Made by a program: the position numbers and the translations under genes
The notes under the pieces: model-generated
What the model saw: only the letters and a program-made list of their open reading frames with translations
Told to the model about the DNA's origin: nothing
Database searches by the model: none
NCBI RefSeq assembly: GCF_002797855.1
Contig: NZ_PGFB01000002.1
Location: forward strand, 248,001 to 312,000
DNA: 64,000 nt
DNA from: Compostimonas suwonensis
GTDB taxonomy: Bacteria > Actinomycetota > Actinomycetes > Actinomycetales > Microbacteriaceae
Direction: 5' to 3'
Part shown: positions 55,766 to 64,000 of the stretch, piece by piece
Numbering within the stretch: position 1 is the first letter of the stretch
Layout of the letters: each line of letters starts with the position of its first letter

Positions 55766-56695
55766 ATGAGTCTCGCCTGGGCGTTCCTGGCCGTGCTCGC
55801 GGTCGCACTCGCCTGGCCCGTGCCGATCGCCCTCGCCCGCGCGTCCTGGACAGCACGCGCACCCGGAACCGCCCTCGCGCTCTGGCAGGCGATCGCCCTC
55901 GCCGGTGGCCTGTCGATGATCGGGGCCCTGCTGAGCTACGGGCTCATCCCCTTCGGCGACGACCTCGTGACCGCCTTCGAGGCTCTCGCCGGCAAGCTCT
56001 TCAGCGGTCCGCTGCCGCCGACGGTGGGGGTGACGCACATCGTCGCGCTCTCGGGAGCGCTGCTGCTCGGCATCCACCTGCTGCTCAACCTCGCGAACAC
56101 GGCCGTGCGCACCGAACGCCAGCGCCGGCGGCACCACGCCCTCGTCGAGCTGCTCAGCTCGCCCATCCCCGACCGCCCCGGCACACGGCTGCTCGACCAC
56201 CCCGCACCCGTCGCGTACTGCCTGCCCGGGGTGCGCACGATCACCGTGCTCTCGGAGGGGCTCGTGCAGTTGCTCGACGCGCAGCAGCTGCGGGCCGTGC
56301 TCGCCCACGAGCGCGCGCACCTGCGGCAGTTCCACCACCTCGTGCTGCTCGCCTTCAAGGCCTGGCACAGCGCGCTCCCCTGGTTCCCGATCGCCAACCG
56401 CGCCGAGAAGGCCGTGGCCCTGCTCGTCGAGATGCTCGCCGACGACGACGCGCGCCAGGAGGTCGACGATGAGACACTCGCGACCGCGATCGCCCTCGTC
56501 GGCTCGTCGTGGAGAGAGGCGCCCGGCGACGATGACGAGACGCCCTCGGCGACGGATGCCGATGCCCTCGGCGCCCGTCTCTCGAGGTTGATCACGCCCA
56601 CGCCGCCGCTGCCCCGCCCCGCGCGGCTGCTCGTGCTCGCGGGAGGCGCTGTGCTCGTGCTCGTGCCCGCCGTCTTCATCCTGCTGCTGCTCTAG
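55766..56695 (+). CDS. M56-family (BlaR1-like) membrane peptidase
   Basis: 309 residues, four membrane helices (near 3-23, 38-58, 92-112, 290-308) and the zinc site H181-E-R-A-H185 (VLAHERAHLRQFHHL). It has no extracellular sensor domain, so it is the short form found with BlaI in actinobacteria. It likely cleaves the repressor or another target on a signal. Confidence 0.9.
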   Translation: MSLAWAFLAVLAVALAWPVPIALARASWTARAPGTALALWQAIALAGGLSMIGALLSYGLIPFGDDLVTAFEALAGKLFSGPLPPTVGVTHIVALSGALLLGIHLLLNLANTAVRTERQRRRHHALVELLSSPIPDRPGTRLLDHPAPVAYCLPGVRTITVLSEGLVQLLDAQQLRAVLAHERAHLRQFHHLVLLAFKAWHSALPWFPIANRAEKAVALLVEMLADDDARQEVDDETLATAIALVGSSWREAPGDDDETPSATDADALGARLSRLITPTPPLPRPARLLVLAGGAVLVLVPAVFILLLL

Positions 56696-56720
56696 CGCGC
56701 CGCGCGCCGCGCGCCGCGCA

Positions 56721-56805
56721 CGCCGAGCGCGGCTTTGTTCGCGGGCGCTGAGCCTCGGGGCTCGTCGGTCGCGAACAAAGCCGCGCTCGGCGACCGCGCT
56801 CGGCG
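56721..56805. repeat. Three-arm intergenic hairpin, element 2
   Basis: Arms 56721-56743 (CGCCGAGCGCGGCTTTGTTC...) and 56770-56792 are perfect 23-nt inverted repeats with a 26-nt loop. A third partial arm repeats CCGCGCTCGGCG (56781-56792) at 56794-56805. It fills the gap between the convergent M56 and FUSC genes and ends 6 nt before the FUSC stop. Confidence 0.8.
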
Positions 56806-56811
56806 CCGGCG

Positions 56812-58437
56812 CTAGCGCCGGGCGCGGCGCAGGAGCGCGATCGGCTCGTCGAGGCGGCCGAAGAGGTCGAGCAGCTCCACGAAGGCCTCGCTGACGTCGG
56901 CGGCGCCGGGGTCGCGCAACCCCTCCTGCACCACCACTCGACGAGCCGCGACATCCGTATCGTCGGCTCGTCCCGCGAGGGTGCGGCGCAGAGCCCCGAG
57001 ACGTCGGGAGAGCGCGACGCTCTCGGCACGCAGCTCGCCGTCGGCGACGACGCCCGGATGCTCGCGCACGGCACGTCGATAGCGGCGCGCGGGGTCGCGG
57101 CACAGGCTCACGAGCTCGACGACATCGGCCCGGTGCACGCCGCCCCGGTCGCGCAGCCGGATCGCGCGGTGGGCGCGGAGCGTGGGCGCCAGCTGCTCGA
57201 GGCGCGCGACGGCCACCTCGAAGTCGTGGCCCCGCTCCTCGAGGAGCTCCTGCTCGTCGCGCCCCGCCGCGATGACGGCCGAGAGGGCCGCCAGCGCCTC
57301 GGCCGTGCGACGGCGCAGCACGTCGCCCGTGCGAACGGGCATGATCAGCCAGGCCGCCGCGACCGCGATGACGCCGCCGACCACGATCGCCACGAGCCGC
57401 ACGAGCAGGGCGTCCTGCGAGGAGACGCCGGAGTAGTCGTTGAGGAGCGAGAGCGCCGCCGTCACACCGGCCGCCCACCAGCCGTATCCGACCGGGCGCA
57501 GCCACAGGGCGAGCGCGAGCACGATGACGATCCACACCACGATCGCCGCGTCGCCCGGCCGCGCGACCAGCGCGAGCAGGGTCGCCGCGATCGTGCCCCC
57601 GAGCGCTCCGAGCACGCGATGCACACCCTTGTGCACGACATCGCCGCGGCCCCGGTTGCCGCTCGACACGAGGTAGGCCGTGAGCACGACCCACGGCCAG
57701 TGCTCTCCGAAGAACAGGTATCCGACGGCGAAGGCGACCAGCAGCGCAGCCGCCATCTGCACGGCCATCCTCGTGCTCACGAGCGCCCGGCGCGGAGCGG
57801 GCTCACCCGGCGCGCGCTCGGGGCCGCGTCCATGCTCACGCTCATGGTCGCGCTTCCCGGCGGCACGAGGTGCCGCGGACGGAGCGGGCACCACCGCACG
57901 CGGCAGGATGCCGAACCGCTGGGCGAGCACGCCCACGATCACGACCCAGGCCACCACCACGAGCGCGACGAGAGCCGTCCACAGCGGGAAGAAGGCGCTC
58001 GGGCGCACCGGCAGAGGCGCCACGAGCACCGTGACGAACGGCAGGGCGACGAGGGTTCCGATCCTGCTCGCGGTGGGGCCGAGACGGCGCACCCAGATCG
58101 CCCCGCTCATCGCCAGCACGAAGAGCACCGCAGCGAGCACCGGCAGCCCCACCATGAGCGCGCCCACCCCGCCCGCCGCGACGGCGACGACGGGCAGGGC
58201 CACGGCGCCGAGCAGACGCTGCCGGATCGTCGCGCCGGCGCGCTCCTGGGTATAGCTGAGGGAGAGCATCACGGCGAGCACGACGAGGTCGAGACTCTCG
58301 CCGCTCAGACCGCCGATGAGGGCGGCGCTGACGGCGCTGAGCAGACCCACGACGACCGTCGCACCTGCCGCCCGCAGTCGCACGAACCCCGGATCGACGA
58401 CGGTGCGCTGGAAGGCCCGGGCGAGATCGTCAGTCAT
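56812..58437 (-). CDS. FUSC-family membrane transporter
   Basis: 541 residues. Two blocks of hydrophobic helices; the second has FFGEHWPWVVLTAYLVSSGNRGRGDVVHKGVHRVLGALGGTIAATL, which matches the fusaric-acid-resistance (FUSC) efflux family. A long hydrophilic C-terminal part with coiled-coil-like segments ends ALLRRARR. Substrate unknown. Confidence 0.87.
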   Translation of the reverse strand: MTDDLARAFQRTVVDPGFVRLRAAGATVVVGLLSAVSAALIGGLSGESLDLVVLAVMLSLSYTQERAGATIRQRLLGAVALPVVAVAAGGVGALMVGLPVLAAVLFVLAMSGAIWVRRLGPTASRIGTLVALPFVTVLVAPLPVRPSAFFPLWTALVALVVVAWVVIVGVLAQRFGILPRAVVPAPSAAPRAAGKRDHEREHGRGPERAPGEPAPRRALVSTRMAVQMAAALLVAFAVGYLFFGEHWPWVVLTAYLVSSGNRGRGDVVHKGVHRVLGALGGTIAATLLALVARPGDAAIVVWIVIVLALALWLRPVGYGWWAAGVTAALSLLNDYSGVSSQDALLVRLVAIVVGGVIAVAAAWLIMPVRTGDVLRRRTAEALAALSAVIAAGRDEQELLEERGHDFEVAVARLEQLAPTLRAHRAIRLRDRGGVHRADVVELVSLCRDPARRYRRAVREHPGVVADGELRAESVALSRRLGALRRTLAGRADDTDVAARRVVVQEGLRDPGAADVSEAFVELLDLFGRLDEPIALLRRARR

Positions 58438-58449
58438 CGCGACCCATTG

Positions 58450-58620
58450 TCACCCCGCGCGCTGTGTGCGCGCTCCCTTCAGCGCGCGGGTCGCCTGTGA
58501 GGGGTCGACCGAGGGCAGGTCGGACAGGGAGACGGTTGAGGACGCGTCGCCCGCCTGGAGCACCATCCCCGCCATTGTGGAGCGCAGCTCGTGAGACCGT
58601 GCCGTCGAGTTCGTTTCCAT
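58450..58620 (-). CDS. 56-aa ORF upstream of the FUSC gene
   Basis: Starts at ATG 58620, ends 12 nt before the FUSC start. The product (METNSTARSHELRS... RTQRAG) has no signal peptide and no known motif. Third codon positions are strongly G/C (by eye over 80%), which is what a real gene here looks like. No Shine-Dalgarno is visible, so it may be leaderless or not expressed. Confidence 0.45.
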   Translation of the reverse strand: METNSTARSHELRSTMAGMVLQAGDASSTVSLSDLPSVDPSQATRALKGARTQRAG

Positions 58621-58687
58621 GTGGACGGCGTACACAACTCTGTGCGAGGTCTGGGAATGGCGCGTGCGCACCCCTATGCTCGGAAGG

Positions 58688-59377
58688 ATGAACGACATCC
58701 TGAGCTGGATCCTCGACACGGTTCAGAATGTCGACCCGGTGCTGCGCACGGCGCTCGCGGGCCTCGGGATCCTGCTCGAGACCTCGATCCTCATCGGTCT
58801 CATCGTTCCCGGCGACACGATCGTGCTCGTCACGAGCACGGGGGTGAGCAACCCTGTCGAGTACTGGGCGCTCATCGTCACGGTGGTCGTCGGCGCCCTC
58901 ATCGGCGAGAGCATCGGCTTCGCGATCGGGCGGTTCTTCGGCCCCAAGATCCGGGCGAGCCGGCTCGGGCAGAGGATCGGCGAGCAGAACTGGGATCGTG
59001 CCGAGCGCTATCTCGCCAGACGCGGAGGGATCGCCGTCTTCCTCTCCCGCTTCCTGCCCGTGCTGCACTCGCTCATCCCGGTGACCGTCGGCACGAGCCC
59101 CATGCGCTACCGCACGTTCATGGCCTGGACGGTTCCGGCGAGCATCATCTGGGCCTTCGCCTACGTCTCCGTGGGAACCTTCGCGGCCGGCGGCTACCGC
59201 GAGATGTCCGAGAGGCTGCACTTCGCCGGCTACGTCTTCGTCGGCGTGATCGTGGTCTTCGCCGTCGTGGTCTTCGTGGTCAAGAAGCTGCTGCAGCGCA
59301 GTCAGGAACGGCACATGCGCGCAGAGCACGAAGGGTCGGATGCCGCGGCATCCGACCCTTCGATCGACGAGCAGTAG
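58688..59377 (+). CDS. DedA-family membrane protein
   Basis: 229 residues. LLETSILIGLIVPGDTIVLVTS, GALIGESIGFAIGRFFGPKI, GGIAVFLSRFLPVLHSLIPVTVGTSPMRYRTFMAW: the DedA/SNARE-associated signature with the essential arginines. Members are lipid-carrier scramblases or proton-linked transporters. TATGCT at 58675-58680 is a -10 box 7 nt before the ATG, so the mRNA is probably leaderless. Confidence 0.92.
   Translation: MNDILSWILDTVQNVDPVLRTALAGLGILLETSILIGLIVPGDTIVLVTSTGVSNPVEYWALIVTVVVGALIGESIGFAIGRFFGPKIRASRLGQRIGEQNWDRAERYLARRGGIAVFLSRFLPVLHSLIPVTVGTSPMRYRTFMAWTVPASIIWAFAYVSVGTFAAGGYREMSERLHFAGYVFVGVIVVFAVVVFVVKKLLQRSQERHMRAEHEGSDAAASDPSIDEQ
59329..59362. terminator. 34-nt perfect palindrome in the 3' end of the DedA gene
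   Basis: Two 17-nt arms (CGAAGGGTCGGATGCCG) meet without a spacer, within the last codons of the DedA gene and 31 nt before the opposing binding-protein gene. A likely two-way terminator that also codes GSDAAASDPS. Confidence 0.65.
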
Positions 59378-59392
59378 CTCAGCAGTACGCCT

Positions 59393-60319
59393 CTAGAAGA
59401 GCGCCTTCTCGTCGAGCCAGTTCTTCGCGATCACGTCGGCCGACTCCTGGTCGTTGACGCTCTGCGCGTTCATCGAGACGAGGTCTTCGGGGGTCATCGC
59501 GGCGCTCACCGTGTTGATGATCGCAGCGATGTCGTCGGTCACCTTGTCGCTTGCGAGCGGCACGACGTTCGAGGCGAGGAAGAGCCCCTTCGGATCGGCG
59601 AGCGTCACGAGGTCGTTGGCCTTGATGTTGGGGTCGGCGCTGTAGATGTTGACGAGCTGCACCTGATCGTCGACGAGGGCCTTGAGCGTGAGCGGTCCGC
59701 CGCTGTCCTCGATCGGGGTGAAGCCGACTGTCGCGCCGTAGACGTCTTTGAGCCCGGTCGGGCCGTAGGGTCGCGTCTCGAGCTCGGAGTTGCCGCCGAG
59801 CGTGAGCGGTGTGGTCACCGAGGCGAGATCGGCGAGGCTCGTCACGTTGTTGGCCTCGGAGAAGGTGCGCGTGACGTTGTAGGAGTCCTGGTCGGTCGCC
59901 GGCGACTGGTCGAGCACACGGAGGCCGTCGGGCAGCACACCCTGAAGCGCGGCGAAGACGTCGTCGCTGGTGCGCGCCGTCGTGCTCTCGTCGTAGAACT
60001 GGAGGAGGTTTCCCGTGTACTCCGGGAAGAGATCGATGGAGCCGCTCTCGACCTCGGGCAGGTACACCTCGCGCTGCCCGATGCGGAAGTCGCGCTGCAC
60101 ATCGATGTCGTTGGCCTCGAGGGCCTGTGCGTAGATCTCGGCGATGATCTCGTTCGAGTAGTAGTCCTGCGAGCCGATCACGATCGTCTCGGACGAGGCG
60201 CTGTCGCTCGAACTACCGCCGTCCAGCGGATCACCGGACGCACACCCTGCCAGGGCAACTGCTGCCCCGACCGCGACGACTCCGAGAGCCAGCCGGCCTT
60301 TTCCTGCTGTGAACATCAT
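59393..60319 (-). CDS. Osmoprotectant (glycine betaine-type) ABC binding lipoprotein
   Basis: 308 residues. Lipobox VALAGC with C26. Then SETIVIGSQDYYSNEIIAEIYAQALEANDIDVQR, YLPEVESGSIDLFPEYTGNLLQFY, typical of the OpuCC/ProX (OpuAC) family of choline/betaine-binding proteins. ATG 60319 overlaps the permease stop as ATGA and has AGGGAAG before it. Last gene of the importer operon. Confidence 0.92.
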   Translation of the reverse strand: MMFTAGKGRLALGVVAVGAAVALAGCASGDPLDGGSSSDSASSETIVIGSQDYYSNEIIAEIYAQALEANDIDVQRDFRIGQREVYLPEVESGSIDLFPEYTGNLLQFYDESTTARTSDDVFAALQGVLPDGLRVLDQSPATDQDSYNVTRTFSEANNVTSLADLASVTTPLTLGGNSELETRPYGPTGLKDVYGATVGFTPIEDSGGPLTLKALVDDQVQLVNIYSADPNIKANDLVTLADPKGLFLASNVVPLASDKVTDDIAAIINTVSAAMTPEDLVSMNAQSVNDQESADVIAKNWLDEKALF

Positions 60320-61056
60320 TTCTTCCCTTCTTCGATGGGTTGTCCCACCACCGCACGCGACCGGGATGGCCGTGTGCGGACTTCTTGCACCGCCGCCGCG
60401 CGAACTCCGGCGGGGACGACGAGCCTCTGCGTCAGTGCGAGGAGGCCGTCGAGGACGAGGGCGAGGATCACGACGAGGATCGAGCCGCCGAGAGCCTCGG
60501 CGTAGTCCTGCGTCTTGATCCCCTGGAAGAGGTAGCGGCCGAGGCCCACGTCGGCCACGTAGGCCGCGAGCGTCGCCGTGGCGACGATCTGCAGCGTCGC
60601 GGCGCGGACTCCCCCGATGAGCAGGGGCAGACCGAGCGGCAGCTCCACCTTGGTGACGATCTGCAGCTCGGTCATGCCGAGCGACCGTGCGGCGTCGACC
60701 GTGCGCCGGTCGATCGCCTCGAAGCCCGAGTACGCGCCGGCGAGGAGCGACGGGATCGCGAGGATGACGAGTGAGATGATCGGCGCCGTCAGGCCGATGC
60801 CCACCCAGAGGCCCACGAGCGTCAGGACGCCGAGGGTGGGCAGGGCGCGCAGGCCGCCCGAGACCGCGACCGCGAACCCCCGGCCCTTGCCCGTGTGACC
60901 GATGACCATACCGATCGGCAGGGCGATGACGGCGGCGATCACGAGAACCACGAAGGTCACGTAGAGCTGTTCGGCGAAGCGGGTGGGGATGCCCGAGGGG
61001 CCGCTCCAGTTGACGGGGTCGGCGATCCAGGCGATCGCGTCGAGGAAGAGGTTCAC
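60316..61056 (-). CDS. Osmoprotectant ABC importer permease 2
   Basis: 246 residues, about six helices. IPTRFAEQLYVTFVVLVIAAVIALPIGMVIGHTG, and the EAA-like loop GFEAIDRRTVDAARSLGMTELQIVTKVELPLGLPLLIGGVRAATLQIVATATLAAYV. GTG 61056 overlaps the previous gene as GTGA. Confidence 0.92.
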   Translation of the reverse strand: MNLFLDAIAWIADPVNWSGPSGIPTRFAEQLYVTFVVLVIAAVIALPIGMVIGHTGKGRGFAVAVSGGLRALPTLGVLTLVGLWVGIGLTAPIISLVILAIPSLLAGAYSGFEAIDRRTVDAARSLGMTELQIVTKVELPLGLPLLIGGVRAATLQIVATATLAAYVADVGLGRYLFQGIKTQDYAEALGGSILVVILALVLDGLLALTQRLVVPAGVRAAAVQEVRTRPSRSRAVVGQPIEEGKK

Positions 61057-61742
61057 GCGGCATCCACCGCCTCGGACTGCGCCCGGCGGGCGAGCCGCCG
61101 AGCCCGCGCGTCGACCCGGGTCCACGGGAGCACGAGCCGCCCGATCAGCACGCTCAGGAAGTCGAGGATCAGGGCCAGCGCCACCGTCATGACGATGCCC
61201 GTGATGATCTCCACCTGGATGTTCCGCTGGAAGCCATCGGTGAACAGACTGCCGAGGCTGCGCACTCCCAGCACGGCGCCCACCGTCACGAGGCTCACCG
61301 TGCTCACGATGACGACCCGCAGCCCCGCGAGCAGCACGGGGCCGGCGAGCGGGAGCTCGACGTGCCAGAACCGCCCCCACCCCGAGTAGCCGAGAGCCGT
61401 CGCCGACTGCCGCACGTCGGCCCCCACCGAGGTGAAGGCGTCGGCGGCCGTGCGCACGAGAAGGGCGACCCCGTAGAGGGTGAGGGCCACGATGACGTTG
61501 ATCGGCGACCGGGCGCCGGTGCCGAGGATCGCCGGCAGGATGATGAGCAGCGGCAGGGACGGGATCGCGTAGAGCAGCCCGACGATCGTGAGCAGGACCC
61601 CGCGGGAGAGGCGGTAGCGGTAGGCCACCCAGCCGAGCGGCACGGCGAGCACGAAGCTCAGCACGATGGGGGGCAGACTCAGCGCGAGATGCGTGAGAGT
61701 CAGCTCCCAGACGAGGTCGAGGTTCGACCAGAGCCAGTTCAC
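61053..61742 (-). CDS. Osmoprotectant ABC importer permease 1
   Basis: 229 residues, about six helices: LTLTHLALSLPPIVLSFVLAVPLGWVAYRY, and the EAA loop ADVRQSATALGYSGWGRFWHVELPLAGPVLLAGLRVVIVSTVSLVTVGAVLG. Paired with permease 2. GTG 61742 overlaps the ATPase stop as GTGA. Confidence 0.92.
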   Translation of the reverse strand: MNWLWSNLDLVWELTLTHLALSLPPIVLSFVLAVPLGWVAYRYRLSRGVLLTIVGLLYAIPSLPLLIILPAILGTGARSPINVIVALTLYGVALLVRTAADAFTSVGADVRQSATALGYSGWGRFWHVELPLAGPVLLAGLRVVIVSTVSLVTVGAVLGVRSLGSLFTDGFQRNIQVEIITGIVMTVALALILDFLSVLIGRLVLPWTRVDARARRLARRAQSEAVDAA

Positions 61743-62551
61743 GGTGCGAGGACTCCGGCCGGTCTGCCGTCGCCGTCGAGGACGACCCGCCGGTCGCTGC
61801 TCTCGTCGAGGTGCAGCACGCGCTTGCCGCGGTCGGCGCCGATGAAGCTCGCCACGAACTCGTTGGCCGGATTGGCCAGGATCTCGGTGGGCGAGCCGAC
61901 CTGCTCGATGTGGCCGCCCTTGCGCAGGATGACGACCTGGTGGCCGAGCAGGAAGGCCTCGTCGATGTCGTGGGTGACGAAGACGATCGTCTTGTCGAGC
62001 TCGCGCTGCAGGCGGATGAGCTCCTGCTGCAGCTCCGAGCGCACGATCGGGTCGACGGCGCCGAAGGGCTCGTCCATGAGCAGGATGTTGGGGTCGGCGG
62101 CGAGCCCGCGCGCCACACCGACGCGCTGCTGCTGACCGCCCGAGAGCTGACTCGGGTAGCGGTCGGCGAGGGAGCGGTCGAGGCCGACGGTGTCGAGCAG
62201 CGCGAGCGCGTTCGCCCGGGCCACCGACTTCGTGACGCCGTTGAGCATGGGCACCGTCGCGACGTTGTCGACGACCTTGCGGTGCGGCAGCAGCCCCGAG
62301 TTCTGCATGACGTAGCCGATGCGGCGACGCAGCGCGACGGGCGCGAGGGTCGAGATGTCTTCGTCGTCGATCGTGATCGTGCCCGCGGTCGGGTCGATCA
62401 TACGGTTGACCATACGCAGAAGGGTGGTCTTGCCGCATCCGGACGACCCCACGAACACCGTGGTCTTACGGGAGGGGAGCACGAGGCTGAAGTCGTCCAC
62501 CGCACGGGTTCCGTCTGGATACTTTTTCGTCACTGAGCGGAACTCGATCAT
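61739..62551 (-). CDS. Osmoprotectant ABC importer ATP-binding protein
   Basis: 270 residues. Walker A FVGSSGCGKTTLLRMVNRMI, Q-loop YVMQNSGLLPHRKVVDNVATVP, signature [16 protein letters not shown], Walker B ILLMDEPFGAVDP, H-loop FVTHDIDEAF: the OpuCA/ProV type, without a long CBS tail. First of four overlapping genes. The 179-nt gap to TetR holds no gene; no convincing promoter was found. Confidence 0.93.
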   Translation of the reverse strand: MIEFRSVTKKYPDGTRAVDDFSLVLPSRKTTVFVGSSGCGKTTLLRMVNRMIDPTAGTITIDDEDISTLAPVALRRRIGYVMQNSGLLPHRKVVDNVATVPMLNGVTKSVARANALALLDTVGLDRSLADRYPSQLSGGQQQRVGVARGLAADPNILLMDEPFGAVDPIVRSELQQELIRLQRELDKTIVFVTHDIDEAFLLGHQVVILRKGGHIEQVGSPTEILANPANEFVASFIGADRGKRVLHLDESSDRRVVLDGDGRPAGVLAP

Positions 62552-62730
62552 CCTTGCGGCTCATTTCTCGGGAGTCTTCGGAACAATTCGGTCGGGGCGT
62601 AGGTCGAGCACATCAACCCAAACACCATTCGGAGCGGATGGCAAAGAAGATGTCCCACCGTTGCGAAATCGTGGCAACCGTGGTTAGGGGCAACCATGCC
62701 ACCCACCCCCGACATTCCCGATCGGCGAAA

Positions 62731-63396
62731 TCAGCCGCGCGGCTCCGGCTCGCCGTAGTGGCCCACGAGGTAGTCGCGCACCGCGGAATGCGTCTCCGAG
62801 ATGAACCGCTCGTCACCGGGCGGGCCGTCGGCGAAGGCCCGCCCGAGCAGGGCGTTGCCGATCTCGACGCACACCTCCAGGTGGAAGATGAGGTCGTCGC
62901 TCTCCGGCATCCCGAAGGTGCCCGAGAGCAGCTGAGCGAGCTGACGCGCGAAATAGCCGTCTCCGAACTCCTCGTCGCCGACGAAGGGCGCGCGCACCTT
63001 GTCGTCGTAGCGCACGATCCGGAATCCGGCCTCGGTGCGGTACATGGCGACACTCGCGGTGAGCGCCGCGTCGACGGCCTCGAGCCAGCTGGGGGGTTCC
63101 GCCGCCTGGATCTCCTCGATCACCCGCTCGCGGAAGCGCAGCACCGCACGATCGCGCAGGGCCTGCAGTACCGCGACCCGGTCGGGGAAGTAGCGGTAGA
63201 CGGTACCGATCGAGGCTCCGGAGCGCTCGGCGACCATGGCCGTCGTGATCCGATCGATGCCGATCTCGTCGACGACCACCGCCGCGGCATCCAAGAGCGT
63301 GTCGAGCCGTTGCGCGCTGCGCTGCTGAACGGGCTCATTCCGCACGACAGAGGCCGACGTGGGGCCGTCGGCATTGATTGATCGTCTCACCGGCAC
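62731..63396 (-). CDS. TetR-family regulator
   Basis: 221 residues. N-terminal HTH: SAQRLDTLLDAAAVVVDEIGIDRITTAMVAERSGASIGTVYRYFPDRVAVLQAL; helical ligand domain after it. GTG 63396 has GGAGG 7 nt upstream. It precedes the importer operon in the same direction and may regulate it, or the divergent App1 gene. Confidence 0.9.
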   Translation of the reverse strand: MPVRRSINADGPTSASVVRNEPVQQRSAQRLDTLLDAAAVVVDEIGIDRITTAMVAERSGASIGTVYRYFPDRVAVLQALRDRAVLRFRERVIEEIQAAEPPSWLEAVDAALTASVAMYRTEAGFRIVRYDDKVRAPFVGDEEFGDGYFARQLAQLLSGTFGMPESDDLIFHLEVCVEIGNALLGRAFADGPPGDERFISETHSAVRDYLVGHYGEPEPRG

Positions 63397-63499
63397 CTTT
63401 TATCCTCCCCTGCCACGCTCAACAGAATAGATTGCGCGAGCCCTCCCCGCAGAGCCATCGGAGGCGATTCGCAGGCCCAGATCGTGAAAGACTGAGGCA

Positions 63500-64000
63500 A
63501 TGCCACGCCAAGCCCCCGCAGAGCACAACTCTGGCGCGGTCCCCCTGCCGCACTGGGCGGCGCGACTCGAAGACCGGGTGCACGAGTGGCGCGAGCGCCG
63601 GGTGCGCAAACGCGGATACCTGACGACCGTCATCCCCTACACCGGCTACGGCTCGGGCGAATGGGTGCGCGTGCTGGGCCGGGTGCTGCTCACGAAGCCG
63701 GTCAAACCCGGCAGCAGGGCCGAGAGGCTGCGGGCCAAGCGCGACCAGAGCATCCGGGGCTGGCGCAGCTTCACGAGCGTTCCCGTCAACGACGTGACCG
63801 TCACGATCGAGATCGACGGTCACAGCCACAGCGTGCAGGCCGATCGCGGCGGGGTCGTCGACACCGTCGTACCGGTGGCGCTGACCCCCGGCTGGCACAC
63901 CGCGACCATGCGCACCGACGACTCGATCGTCGTGGAGGCCCCGGTCTACGTCGTCGCGCCCGACGCCCGCTTCGGCATCGTCTCCGACGTCGACGACACC
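63500..64000 (+). CDS. App1-type (DUF2183) phosphatase, 3' end outside window
   Basis: 167 residues are visible. Basic N-terminus (WAARLEDRVHEWRERRVRKRGYLTTVIPYTGYGSGEWVRVLGRVLLTKP), a beta-rich middle, and the DxDxT catalytic start FGIVSDVDDT at the window edge. This matches the phosphatidate phosphatase APP1 catalytic domain family. The frame runs off the window. Confidence 0.88.
   Translation, partial: MPRQAPAEHNSGAVPLPHWAARLEDRVHEWRERRVRKRGYLTTVIPYTGYGSGEWVRVLGRVLLTKPVKPGSRAERLRAKRDQSIRGWRSFTSVPVNDVTVTIEIDGHSHSVQADRGGVVDTVVPVALTPGWHTATMRTDDSIVVEAPVYVVAPDARFGIVSDVDDT

Noticed and set aside
55356-56695. Calling the BlaI/M56 pair a beta-lactam resistance system
   Set aside because: The M56 protein lacks a penicillin-binding sensor domain and no beta-lactamase gene is present in the window.

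Overview
The window is high-GC DNA with dense gene packing, many GTG starts and many ATGA/GTGA stop-start overlaps. The order of core genes (dusB-dgt-dnaG, leuA-recO-uppS, era-corC-ybeY-phoH-HIT-rsmE-dnaJ-hrcA, hemW-lepA / rpsT / holA-comEC-comEA-leuS) is that of an actinobacterial chromosome. Together with two-gene DUF4870 runs, heavy use of the words GGATGC/GCATCC and a cydABDC-type oxidase locus, it points to the family Microbacteriaceae. This is an inference from gene order and style; no 16S gene is present. No tRNA, rRNA, CRISPR array, transposase or prophage gene was seen.

Layout. 0-5.4 kb: the end of a thioredoxin-like lipoprotein, then dusB-dgt-dnaG on the minus strand and a divergent YbaK deacylase. 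5.4-10.4 kb: an accessory island. It holds a nuclease-like orphan behind an 18-bp palindrome, an ArsR-SRPBCC-DHFR cassette with a palindromic operator, a scar made from the 3' ends of two flanking genes, and a lower-GC secreted protein plus membrane protein. A 242-bp direct repeat brackets the 2,009-bp unit that carries the last two. 10.1-18.2 kb: dsbA-like gene with a tiny coupled cysteine ORF, oxidoreductase, uppS, recO, esterase, TRIC-type channel, and leuA with a complete leucine leader peptide and long-range RNA pairing. 18.2-23.2 kb: FtsX/LolD-type ABC exporter with its histidine kinase and response regulator. 23.2-30.8 kb: era to hrcA, with a perfect CIRCE operator. 30.8-44.2 kb: DUF4870 pair, hemW, DUF1990, lepA, rpsT, holA, comEC, comEA, leuS. 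44.3-47 kb: a second ArsR-SRPBCC cassette with a VOC protein and a divergent quinone reductase. 47-49.4 kb: pabB and pabC-like genes. 49.3-56.7 kb: cydABDC and a divergent BlaI/M56 pair that share an intergenic region with two dyad operators. 56.7-64 kb: FUSC transporter, DedA protein, a four-gene osmoprotectant ABC importer, TetR and the start of an App1-type phosphatase.

How the genes fit together. Most of the window is housekeeping: replication (dnaG, holA), translation (leuS, rpsT, lepA, dusB, ybeY, era, rsmE), heat shock (hrcA-dnaJ), DNA uptake (comEA/EC), cell wall lipid carrier (uppS), folate precursor (pabB/pabC), leucine synthesis and microaerobic respiration (cydABDC). The parts most worth a second look are the repeat-bracketed unit at 8.2-10.4 kb, the leuA leader, the BlaI-type operators in front of cydA, and three intergenic hairpins that share a three-arm design but not a sequence.
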